Positions 39,339 through 50,195 of a stretch of 64,000 bases of DNA are shown here, in pieces. The DNA comes from Nelumbo lutea (Eukaryota; Streptophyta; Magnoliopsida; Proteales; Nelumbonaceae). The stretch lies in assembly GCA_022828595.1 (NCBI GenBank), contig JAKGHH010000002.1, positions 106,699,254-106,763,253 of the forward strand, in the 5' to 3' direction. A program made the position numbers and the translations under genes. Numbering within the stretch: position 1 is the stretch's first letter; each line of letters opens with the position of its first letter. The notes under the pieces are model-generated. The model was not told the origin of the DNA. It saw only the letters and a list, made by a program, of their open reading frames with translations, and made no database searches.

Positions 39339-39768
39339 GTGTGATGGACTCTGAGAGGACTCATGGTGGGCACCTGTTCCAAGGCATGAAGAGGAGGAAG
39401 CGGGTCGCCAAGCAAACTTGTGCCGAGTTGCCCCAAGATGCGGAGCCTCATGTTCTAGACTACACGTCAGAGGATTCGCCCAGGGAGACCGAGGTGGCTC
39501 CTTCAATGTAAGAAGCGGTAGGGGGCCCTTATGCCGATACTACTCACACGGGGGCTCTCGCCTACTCTATTGCTCCGCTTACTTTGGGTCCGTTCATACG
39601 CAAGTTGGGCCCTTAGGCTCGGGAGCTCAAGGGGAATTCAGGTGCGTGCTGTTGCCGAACTACGCTCTTCAGAAGAGTAGGGAGGCAACCTTCTCTGAGG
39701 AGATCGCGGCCTGGACCGATCTTCCTTTGAACTAGATCGCCTGTCGTGCTGGTACTCATGCTATGGTG

Positions 39769-39854
39769 GTGAGTCAGATTTCTTGTCGGGCTTTTGTTTT
39801 TTTTTATCCCTCTTGCTGTCGTTCTCTTAATCACTTGTTCTTTCCTTTTGATAG
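39769..39854 (+). other. Second intron in the Gypsy-1 additional ORF
   Basis: gtgagt ... ttttgatag, 86 bp, phase 0, joining AMV to VNSYIHAL. It cannot be compared in Gypsy-2, which is interrupted before this point. Confidence 0.65.
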
Positions 39855-40421
39855 GTGAACTCTTATATTCATGCCTTGGCGGCCCAGGTGGAGAGGAGCT
39901 CGAGGCATGCGCAAGCTGCTGAAGAGGCTTTCCGTGCCGCAGAGGCGACTACCCGGGCTGCTGAGGCGGCTGCTCGTGCTACTGAGGAGGCAGCTCATGT
40001 TTCTATGGCTAGGCAGGCGAGGTCTCAGAGGGATGCCGAGGCCATGGGGGTGGTTGTGAAGCATATGGCGGACCTGAGGCTGGATCTGCAGCATCAGGTC
40101 GAATACCTTCAGGAGGACATAAGGGAGAAAACGCAGATCTTTTCCCAAGGCATCGAAGATGCCAAGAAGAAGGCCGTTGATGAGTACATCGCCTCCCCGC
40201 GCTTTGATGACCTGATGGTTGACTCGTACAGAAGGGGATTTAAACTGAGCCGGTGGATGATCCGGAACATGTACCCCGAGCTCAATATTAGTGCCATATC
40301 CACTTTGCACATAACTCAAGAGATGGCCAACGCTGCTGATGGCGAGCCGGATTCCGAGGGCGAGGCAGGACCTTCGGGTGTCGAAGTGCCTTCTAATGAT
40401 GAAGTAGCTCCGGGTTTGTGA

Positions 40422-40810
40422 ATTTTTTTTTTATCAAATATACGCTTGTCTTGTAATGGAATGACTTTTCCTTACTGTTGGTTGTTCTTTCTCTCGAACT
40501 GACATATTTGCCAAACTGATAATATGCCCAATCTGTTTCTTGCCCGGGTTATTGCACTCGTGTGACCTGTTTCGGTGTTTAATACTTAGTATCCGCTTTG
40601 CCTGAGTCTTTTGACTGACTTTTCTTTGCTTGCCTATGCCGAGGTTCCTCCGTTATTTCAGCATCCTGGCCCTTGGGCTCTTGTAGCGATTTTGTCCACT
40701 TCGCTTGGCGGTCTATAGGTAGTATTGCCTTAAGTTAACGATGTTCCATGCTCGGGGTATTTGTTTGCCCTCTAAGGTTTCGAGCTCGTATGCCCCATCG
40801 AGCACTCTCT
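40422..40810. other. Gypsy-1 spacer between the additional ORF and pol end
   Basis: Convergent region where the + strand ORF and the - strand integrase end. It holds remnants of the integrase C-terminal region (W..PY.V.....G.Y.L-like) but no clear frame. Confidence 0.45.
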
Positions 40811-42390
40811 TTACTTTGTATGGCCCTTCCCAATTTGGTCCAAGTTTGCCCACACCGGGTTCGGGCACCATAATCTTACGGAGACTAGGTCACCGACTCG
40901 GAAGCTCCGCTTCTTTACTCTGGCATTATAGTAACGAGCTACTTTCTGTTGGTAGGCCGCTGTTCGGATGTGCACGAGGTCTCTTACCTCATCCAGTAGG
41001 TCAAGTTTGGTACGTAGCTCGTCTCTGTTTGTCTGATCGTCGTATGCTTCTAGTCGCAGTGTAGGTATTTCGATTTTCGCTGGGATTACCGCTTCAGTGT
41101 TGTAGGTGAGGTTGAAGGGGGTCTCTCCCATGGCGGTTTTTTCTGTAGTTCGGTGAGCCCATAGAACATTTGGTAGCTCATCCGCCCACAACCCTTTAGC
41201 TCGGTCTAGTTGTGCTTTCAGTCCGCGCAGGATGGCTCTGTTCATTACTTTTGTCTGACCGTTTGCCTGCGGGTGTGCGACCGATGTGAAGTTCTGACAA
41301 ATTCCCATATTTTGGCACCATTCTTGGAACTTGATATCCTCAAACTGTTTGCCGTTGTCGGAGATCAATACTTGAGGTAGTCTGAAGCGACATACTATGC
41401 TCTTCCAAAAGTTTTGTATGTTTCGCGCTGTAACTGTTGCTAGAGGTTCGACTTTTATCCATTTTGTGAAGTAATCTACTGCCACCACTAGGAACTTTCT
41501 CTCACCTGTTGCTGGCGGGAATGGCCCTAGGAGGTCGATGCCTCATTGCGCAAAGGGCCATGGGCTGGTGAGGTATTTGAGGTCAGAAGCAGGCTGATGG
41601 TCGATATTGGCATGCTTCTGACACTTGTCACATTTTCTGACGTGCTCGACGGCTTCTGCCTTGTCGAAGTGCCTTTTGGGCGAGGGCTCTAACCCCCAGG
41701 TATCCACCGCATAGTCCATGTGTCGTGGAGTACAAGCTCGGCTTCGGCAGGTCGCAAGCAACGTAGGTAGGGGAGCGTGTAGGACCGTCGGTACAACCGT
41801 TCGTCTATTATGACGTATTTGGCTGCCTGGCACTGCACCCTCTTGGCTGCATTGCGGTCCGCAGGGAGGGTTCCATCTAGCATGAAGCTCGCGAGTGGGT
41901 CGATCCAGCTCGGCTCTACTTCTAGGACGAGCGACCTCCTCTGCCCCATCGAGAATGCTAGGCCGAGGTAAGTCCTCTATATACACAGTTCTCATGGTGT
42001 TGTGACTCGTGCTGGCTAACTGGGACAGGGCGTTGGCCTTAGTGTTCTCCGACCTTGGGATTTGCCTGATGAAGTGTGAATGGAAGTTGAGCAGAGCCTC
42101 CTTTTCTTTCGCCAAGTATGCGATCATAGAGAGCTTGCGTGCTTCATATTCGCCCGTAACCTGGTTGACCACGAGCTGGGAATCATTGCAGATAACTATG
42201 TGCTTTGCTCTTATCTTTTGGGCTAGGTTCAGCCCGGCTATCAGTGCCTCATACTCTGTCTCGTTGTTGGATGCCACGAACTCAAAGCGTAGTGCATATT
42301 CCAATTTCGTGCCACCCGGGCCATGTAGGACTATTCTAGCCCCGCTGCCCTGCTGGTTCGAGGAGTCGTCTACGTGCCACTGCTCCTTGT
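40811..42390 (-). pseudogene. Gypsy-1 RNase H and integrase
   Basis: The - strand starts in RNase H (WHVDDSSNQQGSGARIVL, NNETEYEALIAGLNLA, NDSQLVVNQVTGEYEA, NTKANALSQLAS). Through frameshifts it passes a zinc region (CDKCQKHANI) into integrase at 41488-40811: AVDYFTKWIKVEP, LISDNGKQF, HPQANGQTKVMNRAILRGLK, ADELPNVLWAHRTT. The catalytic Glu expected after GQ(A/V) is Lys. Stops and shifts at about 41540 and 41950. Confidence 0.88.
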
Positions 42391-42953
42391 CGGAGCCGTC
42401 TCTATAATTGGAGATGGCGATGGCAGGTGGCGGTGGTAGGTGGCCGTTTGAAGTGCAGCTGTCAAGCATCAGATCCCAAGTCAGTCAGATGTGCCGCCCC
42501 TGGATACGAACTTTCTCGGTGTCGGGCATGGTATGGTTGTTCAGTTTGGCGTCCTGGAGGCGAAGTGCTAGAGTGGTGAGAGAGGTGAAGTCTTGAGTTC
42601 GGAGGTTGTCCTGAACTGCCATAGGGTAGGCCAGTTCGGAGAGGTGTGTCCCGAACTGCCATAAGGCAGGCCAGTTCATAGGTGTGTCCCGAACTGCCAT
42701 GGGGCAGGCTAGTTCGAAGATGTGTGTCCCGAACTGTCATAAGGCAGGCCAGTTCGGGCTACTACCCTTCGGGTTTGGCTTGGGGCCCAAGGGAGAGTTC
42801 GGGCTCCTAGTAGAGAGTTCAGATTGCTGGTAGGGAGTTCGGACCGCTAGTTCCTCCCTTTGGTGCTCGCGCTTTAGGCGTGCTATTGTGCCAAGCTGTT
42901 GCCATTGCCACGTGTTGCATAATTACGAGGTCGGGCTAAATCTTCTTTCATCA
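42375..42953 (-). repeat. Gypsy-1 5' LTR, truncated (579 bp)
   Basis: Homologous to 37207-37751, but it lacks about 310 bp at its 3' (U5) side, together with the primer site and everything up to RNase H. The deletion end falls within gccactgctccttgtcggag. Confidence 0.9.
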
Positions 42954-43395
42954 AATACTAATACTTGTTGTAGGCTTGTCATTGACATTGTTGATCAACG
43001 GCTGTTGTATTGATGTTGCCGTTGTCTTCTACTTATTTACTTCTTTACCAATGTTTAAAAGAGGGCTCAGGGTTGTTTAAGCGATAAAGATCTCTCAGCA
43101 AAAGAGAAGAAAGGTGGTTAATGGTTGGGATAATGGCTTCCATATAATAGTCGTTTAAGGTTAGAGTAGAACTAAAAGATACTATAGATTTGGTTCTCGA
43201 AGTAGAACTGACATGATTGGTCATGTTATCACATGCTTTCTGATTTTTGTGGATGAGCATTGGATTACGCGTTGCTATTTCAGTTGAGCAAAATTGATGT
43301 AAAATTGGGTTTTTGAAAAAAATTTAATGACTCATATGTCACATATTAACGGCCGGTTAGGGAAGGGAGGTCAAAGTCCAATGATATCAACAAAC
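42954..43395. other. Intergenic DNA after Gypsy-1
   Basis: Starts with the right AATAC duplication, then AT-rich sequence without recognised elements. Confidence 0.5.
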
Positions 43396-43891
43396 AAGGG
43401 AAGTCATAGTCAATATTTAGATGAAACTTCGGGAAAAGTTTTTATGATATATGAAAAACTTTTGACCAATCAACTGAAATCGTAAACATGATAGCCAATC
43501 AGGCATTAATCAAGTATTGTTTATCAAAGTTTATGGGTGGATTTTGATTGATCAAAACTCTTTTCATATCATGTTTTCCCTGTATCATATATTTTCCCTT
43601 TTTTAGATGTACTCAATGATAGATCCATTTAAGGGTATTTTAGAAGAATAAAAATAGTGGAAATGTCTATTTTTGTCATTTTGTAAGTTGGTGATAAGGG
43701 TGTAAACGATATTTGATTCTGAATTTGATATCCGACGTAATTGAATTGAATTCGAATGGTTCAATAAATTTAACCGTTGAATTCGAATTTATACATTTTA
43801 CCAATTAGCTTGAAGAGGGGTTATGTCCATCATAAAAAAGCTGACATCTCAGGCTGCAATGATGTCACCTACTGACCTACTCGAGTGGTCA

Positions 43892-44613
43892 TTCTTGATA
43901 GGGATTATAGCTGATAAGGGAAACTTTTGGGCCATAATATCAATAAAAATAGTTATTTTGATATAATTTCTAAAATAGGCTAACCTTTTTAAAAATATAT
44001 AAAAAAGGGCAAAAATACTGTTAATCTTCTTCCTCCTCCAAACCATTGAATAAATTTCGCTCAACTCTCTCAAGATTAATAAATATTTGGGATTATAAGT
44101 ACTACGTGCATAACCGAGTTTACAGTCTTACTTTTAGCTAAATCAATTGAGTATTGAATGATTCTCAGTCATCCTTAGTTGTAGCCTCCTAGGCCAAACC
44201 CAATCCTCTGCTTTATAAGACCGTAGATCACCTTTAGATTCTATTGTTGTCTGTTTTCGGCGAAAGCCAAACAAACCTGCGAGATGTTTCCACTATAAAG
44301 GATGCCGTTAGGATGCACATCCAGCACGATATCCCATGGAAATGGAGGCCTATCTTCAATATCCTTATTGTGCGATATTCCGTCAAGTCATAACATGTAT
44401 CTAATATTGAAAGGGCCTCCACTGATCGATACTTGGACATCGATTGTCGGACTGCAGAACGAAGGGCGGAGTAAGAAGATGAACATTGTTTTTGCCCCTT
44501 TTTGATATATTTTTAAAAAAGTTATCCTATTTTAAAAATTATATCAAAATGATTATTTCTATTGATATTATGGCCCAAAAATTTCCCTTATCATCTATAA
44601 TCCCTTCTCGATA
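43892..44613. mobile_element. Mutator-like MITE (704 bp, element 43901-44604)
   Basis: Inverted repeats of about 116 bp (43901-44016 and 44489-44604) start GGGATTATAG(C/A)TGATAAGGG and match at roughly 85-90% by eye. They are flanked by TTCTTGATA (43892-43900) and TTCTCGATA (44605-44613), an 8/9 match to a 9-bp duplication. Long inverted repeats with a 9-bp duplication are typical of MULEs. The interior (44017-44488) is less AT-rich and might be captured DNA. Confidence 0.85.
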
Positions 44614-44630
44614 ACCCCTCTCCTCCCCTC

Positions 44631-44722
44631 CTCTCTCTCTCTCTCTCTCTATTGTCCTTTCCTCTCCCTCTTTTAATTTCATTCTTCTTCCTCCTCTTTT
44701 CTTCCTCTCTCTCCCTCCATCT
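44631..44722. repeat. CT-rich microsatellite
   Basis: (CT)n run at 44631-44651 followed by imperfect CCTCT and CTTCCTC tracts. Confidence 0.85.
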
Positions 44723-45584
44723 TTCTTATTCGCAAAATATGTGCACCAAGCAACCACCATTCATGTTTTCTGATCAATTTCCTCTATAGCTTTTCAAGAA
44801 TAACAAGTGATGCATTTGTTCACTCTGTTTTACGTTTTTTAGTTTTCTCTGTTTTCTTCTATTTTTTGTTCAATGTCTTGCCGTTGATGTTTCTCTTGTT
44901 TAATGTTTCGTTGCAGATGCCACATATCACTTGTTAGTTTTATTTTTAAAAGACAGGCTCTTCCTCCCCTTTTCAGTTTTCTCAATGCATCTAGCTTTGT
45001 TAGGGTTTACAAGGAAAGTGAAAGTAATGAGTTGAATTTGAACCGAATTAAATATTCGATATTTTAATCAATTTCGAATTCGGTTGTTGGTTTTACATAT
45101 CTGACAGATATTTAATCGAATTCAAATCACCTTTCTTGTAATTGAATTTGAATTCGAATTTGCTCCGTTTATAGGCCTAATTGGTGATATACAAACCCAA
45201 ACCTTGTCTCACTCTCCAGCTCTCAATATTTAGATGAAACCTCGAGGAAAGTTTTTATAATATTTGAAAAATTTTTGACCAATCAATTGAAATCGTAAAC
45301 ATGCTAGCCAATCAGGTATTGTTTATCAAAATTTATTGGTGGTTTTTGATTGATCAAAGCTCTTTTCATACTATGTCTTTCCCGCATCACAGATTTTCCC
45401 TTTTTTAGATATACTCAACAAGGTTTTAAAAACCGACTCGGAAACGAAACCGTTCTAGCTACTAATTTCTAGGTCAGCGGTTCGACCATCCAAGTTGAAT
45501 GGTTCGGATGGTTTGCAACTTTACATTAGGGAAAATATTTATATGTTTATATGAGAAAGGAAAATGGAGAAGAGATTTGTCGGT

Positions 45585-45596
45585 TGAGAAAGAAAA

Positions 45597-45628
<32 letters not shown>

Positions 45629-45629
45629 A
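45585..45629. repeat. (GAAA)n microsatellite
   Basis: About ten tandem gaaa units. Confidence 0.92.
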
Positions 45630-45824
45630 ATAACGGAACGAGAAAGGAAAAAAAGAAAAAAAGAGAATGGAAAGGAAGGAGGGAAGAAGAAGGGAGAGGA
45701 GGATAATTTGACGCTCACCAGTGATGATAATGGCGGTGGCGATGGCGAGGCAACGAGCTGGCGGCAATAGACACAGATTTGAGACCTGAGATCGATTTCT
45801 CACTCTGCAACGTCTGTATTGTAG

Positions 45825-45868
45825 TCTTCTTCTTCTTCTTCTTCTTCTTCTCTCTCTCTCTCTCTCTC
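45825..45868. repeat. (CTT)n(CT)n compound microsatellite
   Basis: About eight CTT units followed by about nine CT units. Confidence 0.92.
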
Positions 45869-46275
45869 CTGGATCTCAGATATGAGTTTGTGTCTCAGAC
45901 CATATCTCAAATATGAGGTCCTATGTTTCTCTCCTCTTGCAACTTTTTTAAATTGTGAACCACTGTCTAGGTCAAATGAGTCAACGATTCGATTATCTGG
46001 GTAGTGATTTTCTGACAAAATCAACAATTTTTGACCTAAGAATGGATTAGAGATGAAACGGATCGGTTGCTTGGAAGATTTCTAGCCCAAACGGTCCGAC
46101 CGTCTAGGTTAACCACGGCTCAAAAACATTGATAGTCAATGATACGGTCCGTTTAAGGGTATTTTAAAGAAATAATAATAGTGGAAATGTCAAATGTCCA
46201 TTTTTGTCATTTTGTAAGTTGGTGATATACAAACCCTAACTCTGTCCCACTCTCCCGCTCTCAAAACTCCATTTA

Positions 46276-46560
46276 TCAACATCCCCCACCCCCATCTTCA
46301 GAGCTCTCGCTCTAATCGTCTTCTGGTGCCATTTCCCTGGGACTGACTCGCTGGCATGTCTTGTTCCCTGTCTCTCTGTGGCTGATTGGGTTTCTCCGTT
46401 CATCTAGTGGCTTCTTTTCGTAACATAAGTTCAATTTTCATGGTATCAATGTCCACCTTATTTTGTTTTATTTTTAGCACTTGTTTTACATCGTTGTCGT
46501 CATGATTTGTGTTAAGAAACCAGTAGGGTGTGCAACTGGTTGTGTATGTCCAATTTTGAT
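46276..46560. other. Possible 5' exon-like, pyrimidine-rich segment
   Basis: CT-rich, more GC-rich than its surroundings (46230-46400), resembling a plant 5' UTR. The ATG at 46355 reaches a stop after few codons. No protein homology recognised. Could be the start of a non-coding or small gene running into the array. Confidence 0.3.
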
Positions 46561-46841
46561 TGCTCTTTTTTTTGTGTTTGTGAGCTTCTTTTGATTCTCT
46601 TTTCCTTTTTATTATTATTATTATTTTTTTTGTTTGGAGATGAGATTTGAGATATGTTCTGTGGCAGTAGGTGCAGTGATTATGAGAAATTCATTGTTCT
46701 GAATGCTACTACCATGGCATGACAGACCGATTTCACACCCATAGAATATGAGCACCACCATTAATTTTTTGTTGTTCATTGGCTATTTTTGTTGTTATTT
46801 CAATGTTTGTGTTCTTTATTTGTTGTTATTTTTGCAATCAG

Positions 46842-46897
46842 TTCTAAGCAATGTACCCATTGATGATAATGAAAAGCAAGAGCAGACTATATTATCG
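46842..46897 (+). other. Exon-like 56-bp segment
   Basis: Bounded by an acceptor (tttgcaatcag) and a donor (gtatgt). One frame reads NVPIDDNEKQEQTIL, which has coding character. No partner exons were found and the protein is not recognised. Confidence 0.25.
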
Positions 46898-48423
46898 GTA
46901 TGTTTAATCAACAAAATGCAGTCTAGAAAATCATATAATGGGATTTGGGCAAACAATTGTTTTTCCCTTTTATATTTGTCAACATGACATAACTACGTTA
47001 ATCCCCATTTTTGGAGAAGTGGGTTTCTTTAGGTTTACACAGCGTTGAGCATTAATGTGCTTTATGGTCTACTACCGTTCTTGAACCCCTAATCTGTTAA
47101 TAACAAAGAAATCCTTGGATTATTATTAAGTTTATCTTTGTACTTTGTTGTTATTTCAATGTTTGTGCTCTTTATTCTGATTCCTTTAATATTTTCTTGG
47201 GGCCATGATTAGTTAAATTATTTATTCTGATTTTTATGCTTTTTATTATATGCTAACGGACTAATTGTGGGTGTGCATTTGCCTGCGTTTATCTGATTTT
47301 AACGACTTTATTTTATGTGTCTGAGTTTTGTTTTTCCCTCTTTCTCTTAATTCTCTTTGTCTAGAGATGAGATTAGAATATATGCAATGATGACAGGTAC
47401 GATAACTGTAAGAAATTTCTTTTTTTGAATGCTATTGAAATGACATAACAGATGCATTGTACACCCATAGAATATGAGCGCAAATCTAGAATTCAAGCTG
47501 CTTTTTTTTTTTTTTAAATCCGTTTGTTAATTGTCTATCATCTGTGGATGCCATTGTCTTATTTATTGAGTGAATTATTTTCTAATGTTCTTTTGTACTG
47601 ATTTGTTCTGGGGGATTAATTATTTTTTTTTCATGCCAAGTTGTTTGGCATGTTGAGTTCTATACACTTAAATTGTTTTGTATTTGAAAGATTGAGTTTT
47701 GTGGTATTAGATGTATTGAGTCTGAAGGTGCTTTATGCCCACATCAAAAAGTTATTTGTTTTTTAATAGTTCTATGTTCTATTTCCATTTTTTTTCATGT
47801 TTTCTTCTGACCATTGCATTGAGATCATTCTTCAAGTCTGATGGTTTGTTCTTAATATACATTGTGAGACCAATGTAGTGTGTTTGGATATGAATCTAGT
47901 TTTTCTATTCTTTTAGTTATTATTGATTGGAAATGGTATCATGCTATGTGCAGTGTAGGGGTGTAACATGGGTGGGCTTGGGCTGATGATTTGTCAAGAT
48001 TTGAATGGAACTCACCTGATGGTCCACGGCTGATGTTGTTTAAATTCTTCAAACCAGTTACTCGACATGTGCCCCTAGTGCTGTGGTGCCATGTCATGAC
48101 ATTATAGATGCATGGAATATCAGCACCACCACCAATCTAGAATAAAAAATTGTTTTTAAGTAATTTTTCCTTATTCATTGGTTGTAATGTTGGGGCGAAA
48201 AATGTTTATTCTTGTTCCCAAGTGGATTACTTTCTCATTATCATCAGCCAAATCACATAATTGTGAGCTGACTTAAAAAAAGTACCCCCAACCACTTGCA
48301 ACATTTTTACTGATTTCAATCATATTCTTTCATTGGGGGTGGTTGATGGTAGAACATGCCTGATGAAAAGTTGCATTTGAAAGCCTATTCTATCAATAAC
48401 AGAAGTATCCAAGGGTTAGTGCT

Positions 48424-49077
48424 GTGGTCTACTATTTATTATTTGTTAATTTATTTTTTATGTTCTATTTTTTTCTGATATTTTTATTCTCTTCCTTTAG
48501 GCCATGATGACAGAAATCGTTTCTCGATTCTGATAAGGGTTTCTTATTATACATTAAGAGACCAACCAGATATCTGTTTGACCTTCTTATTATCTGGTTC
48601 TGATGACTTCATTTGTGCGTGTCTGAGCCTCCATTACTTTTCTCTTTTAATTGTTTTTTTTTAGAGATGATATTATGATATATGCTGTGTTGATGGCTGT
48701 AATGGTTATAAGGAAATTTTCTTAGTGCTTTCACCATTGGCATGACAGAAGTGGTCTACTATTTATTATTTGTTAATTTATTTTTTATGTTCTATTTTTT
48801 TTTCTGATATTTTTATTCTCTTTCTTTAGGCCATGATGACAGAAATCGTTTCTCGATTCTGATAAGGGTTTCTTATTATACATTAAGAGACCAACCAGAT
48901 ATCTGTTTGACCTTCTTATTATCTGGTTCTGATGACTTCATTTGTGCGTGTCTGAGCCTCCATTACTTTTCTCTTTTAATTGTTTTTGTGTAGAGATGAT
49001 ATTATGATATATGCTGTGTTGATGGTTGTAATGGTTATAAGGAAATTTTCTTAGTGCTTTCACCATTGGCATGACAG
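48424..49077. repeat. Recent 327-bp tandem duplication within the array
   Basis: Units start gtggtctactatttattatt at 48424 and 48751 and are nearly identical (an extra T run, a few substitutions), so this step is much younger than the rest of the array. Confidence 0.93.
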
Positions 49078-49974
49078 AAGCATTCTACACATTGAATTCG
49101 AGTTTTTTGTCTTCTTTTGATTTGTTGAGGACACATTTAGGGTTTTCCACTTCTTGAAATGAGACAACCAGGTTCGTGGTTTTGTGTAAAGTTCTGAGGC
49201 ACAATAAACTGTTATATGGTTTTGCTGAATTGATAAATTGTAGCCTAAAATTATGTAATGCGAAATTAAACCTCTCCCTTTTTCTCAATTAAACCTCGTT
49301 CTTTTCATTTATTTTGCGTTCTGTGGTTTAAATGTTATTGAATCTGAGGGTGCTTTATGGTTGATCTTTTGTTACAAAAGAAAAAAACTGGGGTGCTTGA
49401 AGCCCTAATCCATCAATAACAGAGATACTTAGGGTTCATGGTTTCAATTACCTGTATTCATATAGCCAACCTCATATGATATAGTGGGTATAAGCCACTA
49501 TATGGTAGATGATGTTGATTTTAATATTTGTTATTTTATTTCTGTGATGTTTTTGCATCTATTTCATCTGGCCATTGTTATTGAAATCACTTCTCATTTA
49601 TGATATCTGGGGTTCTTATTATATGTTAAGAGACCAGCCCTATGTGCATTTGACTTGTACATCTTGTTCCATTGAATCCACTTACAATTTGGTATGATGG
49701 TGGATGCGATGATTATAAGTAATTCCTCGTTCTGAATGCCATTGCCATGGCATGACAGACTCATTTTACACCCATAGAATATGAGCACCACCACCACCAC
49801 CACCAATCTAGTATGAATGATTCATTTTAAATGAGTTTTGCCTCTTTTTGACCATTATCTTGGGATTGAATTGCTTTACAATTTGTAATAAGATTTATAC
49901 CTTTTTTTAATTCCATTGAAATTTCAGGAGATTTCAGTTCTCTCTTTGAGATGATGGAAATCAATCACAAGACA

Positions 49975-50195
49975 TAGGGTCTGTTAGTTTCAAGGGAATA
50001 GGGGTCTGGAAACAGAATTTGAATGGGTCATTCTGATTCCAACTGTTTGGTTGGGTGGAATCAAAATCATTCCCATTCCTGGTATTCCCCCATTCGAGGG
50101 AATGGCCATTCTCTCCCCCTCGGAAATGAAATCCCATTCCAGCTGATTTCAATTTATCTGAACCAAACAGACTATGGGAATAGATCATTCCAATT
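49975..50195. mobile_element. GGTCTGTTTGGTTC-type foldback MITE
   Basis: Left end GGGTCTGTTAGTTTC, right end (reverse complement) TAGTCTGTTTGGTTC. The interior has self-complementary GGAATxxCCATTCC. Resembles Tourist-like elements, but a TWA duplication is not clear. A related piece lies at 34440-34640. Confidence 0.55.

Larger units (their letters stand above)
38435..40421 (+). pseudogene. Gypsy-1 additional ORF (PF04195-type 'putative gypsy type transposon' domain), spliced, degenerate
   Basis: From ATG 38435 the frame hits an in-frame TGA at 38516, then continues with STSHRG and DRFGPSTMTPEGL. The domain core follows: LPLxFHPLFVDVINHFGVT, HPNSIRNLVGTISLF, RRAYYMSHHPGFK. A one-base shift near 39070 leads to WKHDYFGVRS. 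Exon 1 ends at 39264 and a 74-bp intron follows. Exon 2 encodes VMDSERTHGGHLFQGMKRRKRVAK, a basic nuclear-signal-like stretch, then a stop at 39511. A second intron (39769-39854) precedes an Ala/Glu-rich coiled-coil C-terminus (VNSYIHALAAQVERSSRHAQ ... VEYLQEDIRE) ending at 40421. It is antisense to pol, and its function in the family is unknown. Confidence 0.8.
36896..42953 (-). mobile_element. Gypsy-1: internally deleted Tat/Retand-like Ty3/gypsy element
   Basis: LTRs beginning TGATG and ending CATCA, a 5-bp duplication AATAC, pol on the - strand and an additional ORF on the + strand between pol and the 3' LTR. This arrangement is known from Tat-lineage elements such as Retand. Gag, protease and most RT are missing: the right LTR joins straight onto the RNase H coding sequence at about 42375. 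Confidence 0.9.
43696..45180. mobile_element. hAT-like element N3 (1,485 bp) with a Mutator-like MITE inside
   Basis: Flanked by exact 8-bp duplications TTGGTGAT (43688-43695 and 45181-45188), and its removal restores the sequence of duplication copy 2. Ends: AAGGGTGTAAACG on the left and TTAGGCCTATAAACG as right reverse complement. The sub-terminal regions share ttgaattcgaatt words. No transposase. Confidence 0.82.
45419..46131. mobile_element. Non-autonomous hAT-like element, family N2, copy 2 (713 bp)
   Basis: Ends CAAGGTTTTAAAAACCG and CAATGTTTTTGAGCCG. Flanked by ATACTCAA (45411-45418) and ATAGTCAA (46132-46139). The paralogous site at 43609-43616 is empty, which fixes the boundaries. 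The interior includes AAAG and CTT microsatellites. Confidence 0.88.
43396..46275. repeat. Old tandem duplication (~300-bp unit) opened by hAT insertions
   Basis: Copy 1 is 43410-43695 plus 45181-45228; copy 2 is 45229-45418 plus 46132-46275. Both read tatttagatgaaac, then tttttgaccaatcaa, atcgtaaacatg, gattgatcaaa, ctcttttcata, ttttttagat, aagggtatttt, and gtaagttggtgatatacaaa followed by cccactctc-like pyrimidine DNA. Copy 1 lacks the element that sits in copy 2 at 45419. Confidence 0.85.
46560..49860. repeat. Degenerate tandem array, units of several hundred bp, at least five copies
   Basis: Blocks recur in the same order: a GGCCATGATGA / GGCCATTG block, CTTATTATAC(A)TTAAGAGACCA, AGAGATGA(G/T)ATT with ATATGCT, and CCATGGCATGACAGA with CACCCATAGAATATGAGCACC. 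They are found at about 46640-46770, 47200-47490, 47810-48150, 48490-48750, 48800-49100 and 49560-49810. No repeat-derived protein frame is conserved, so the array is non-coding or was never protein-coding. Confidence 0.7.

Noticed and set aside
36896..42953. Two separate genes (a + strand coiled-coil protein and a - strand polyprotein)
   Set aside because: Both lie within one LTR-bounded, target-duplicated element and match the known antisense additional-ORF layout of Tat-lineage Gypsy elements.
46748..46987. 79-aa ORF as a protein gene
   Set aside because: Most of it is AT-rich repeat sequence; only the 56-bp splice-bounded core looks exon-like.
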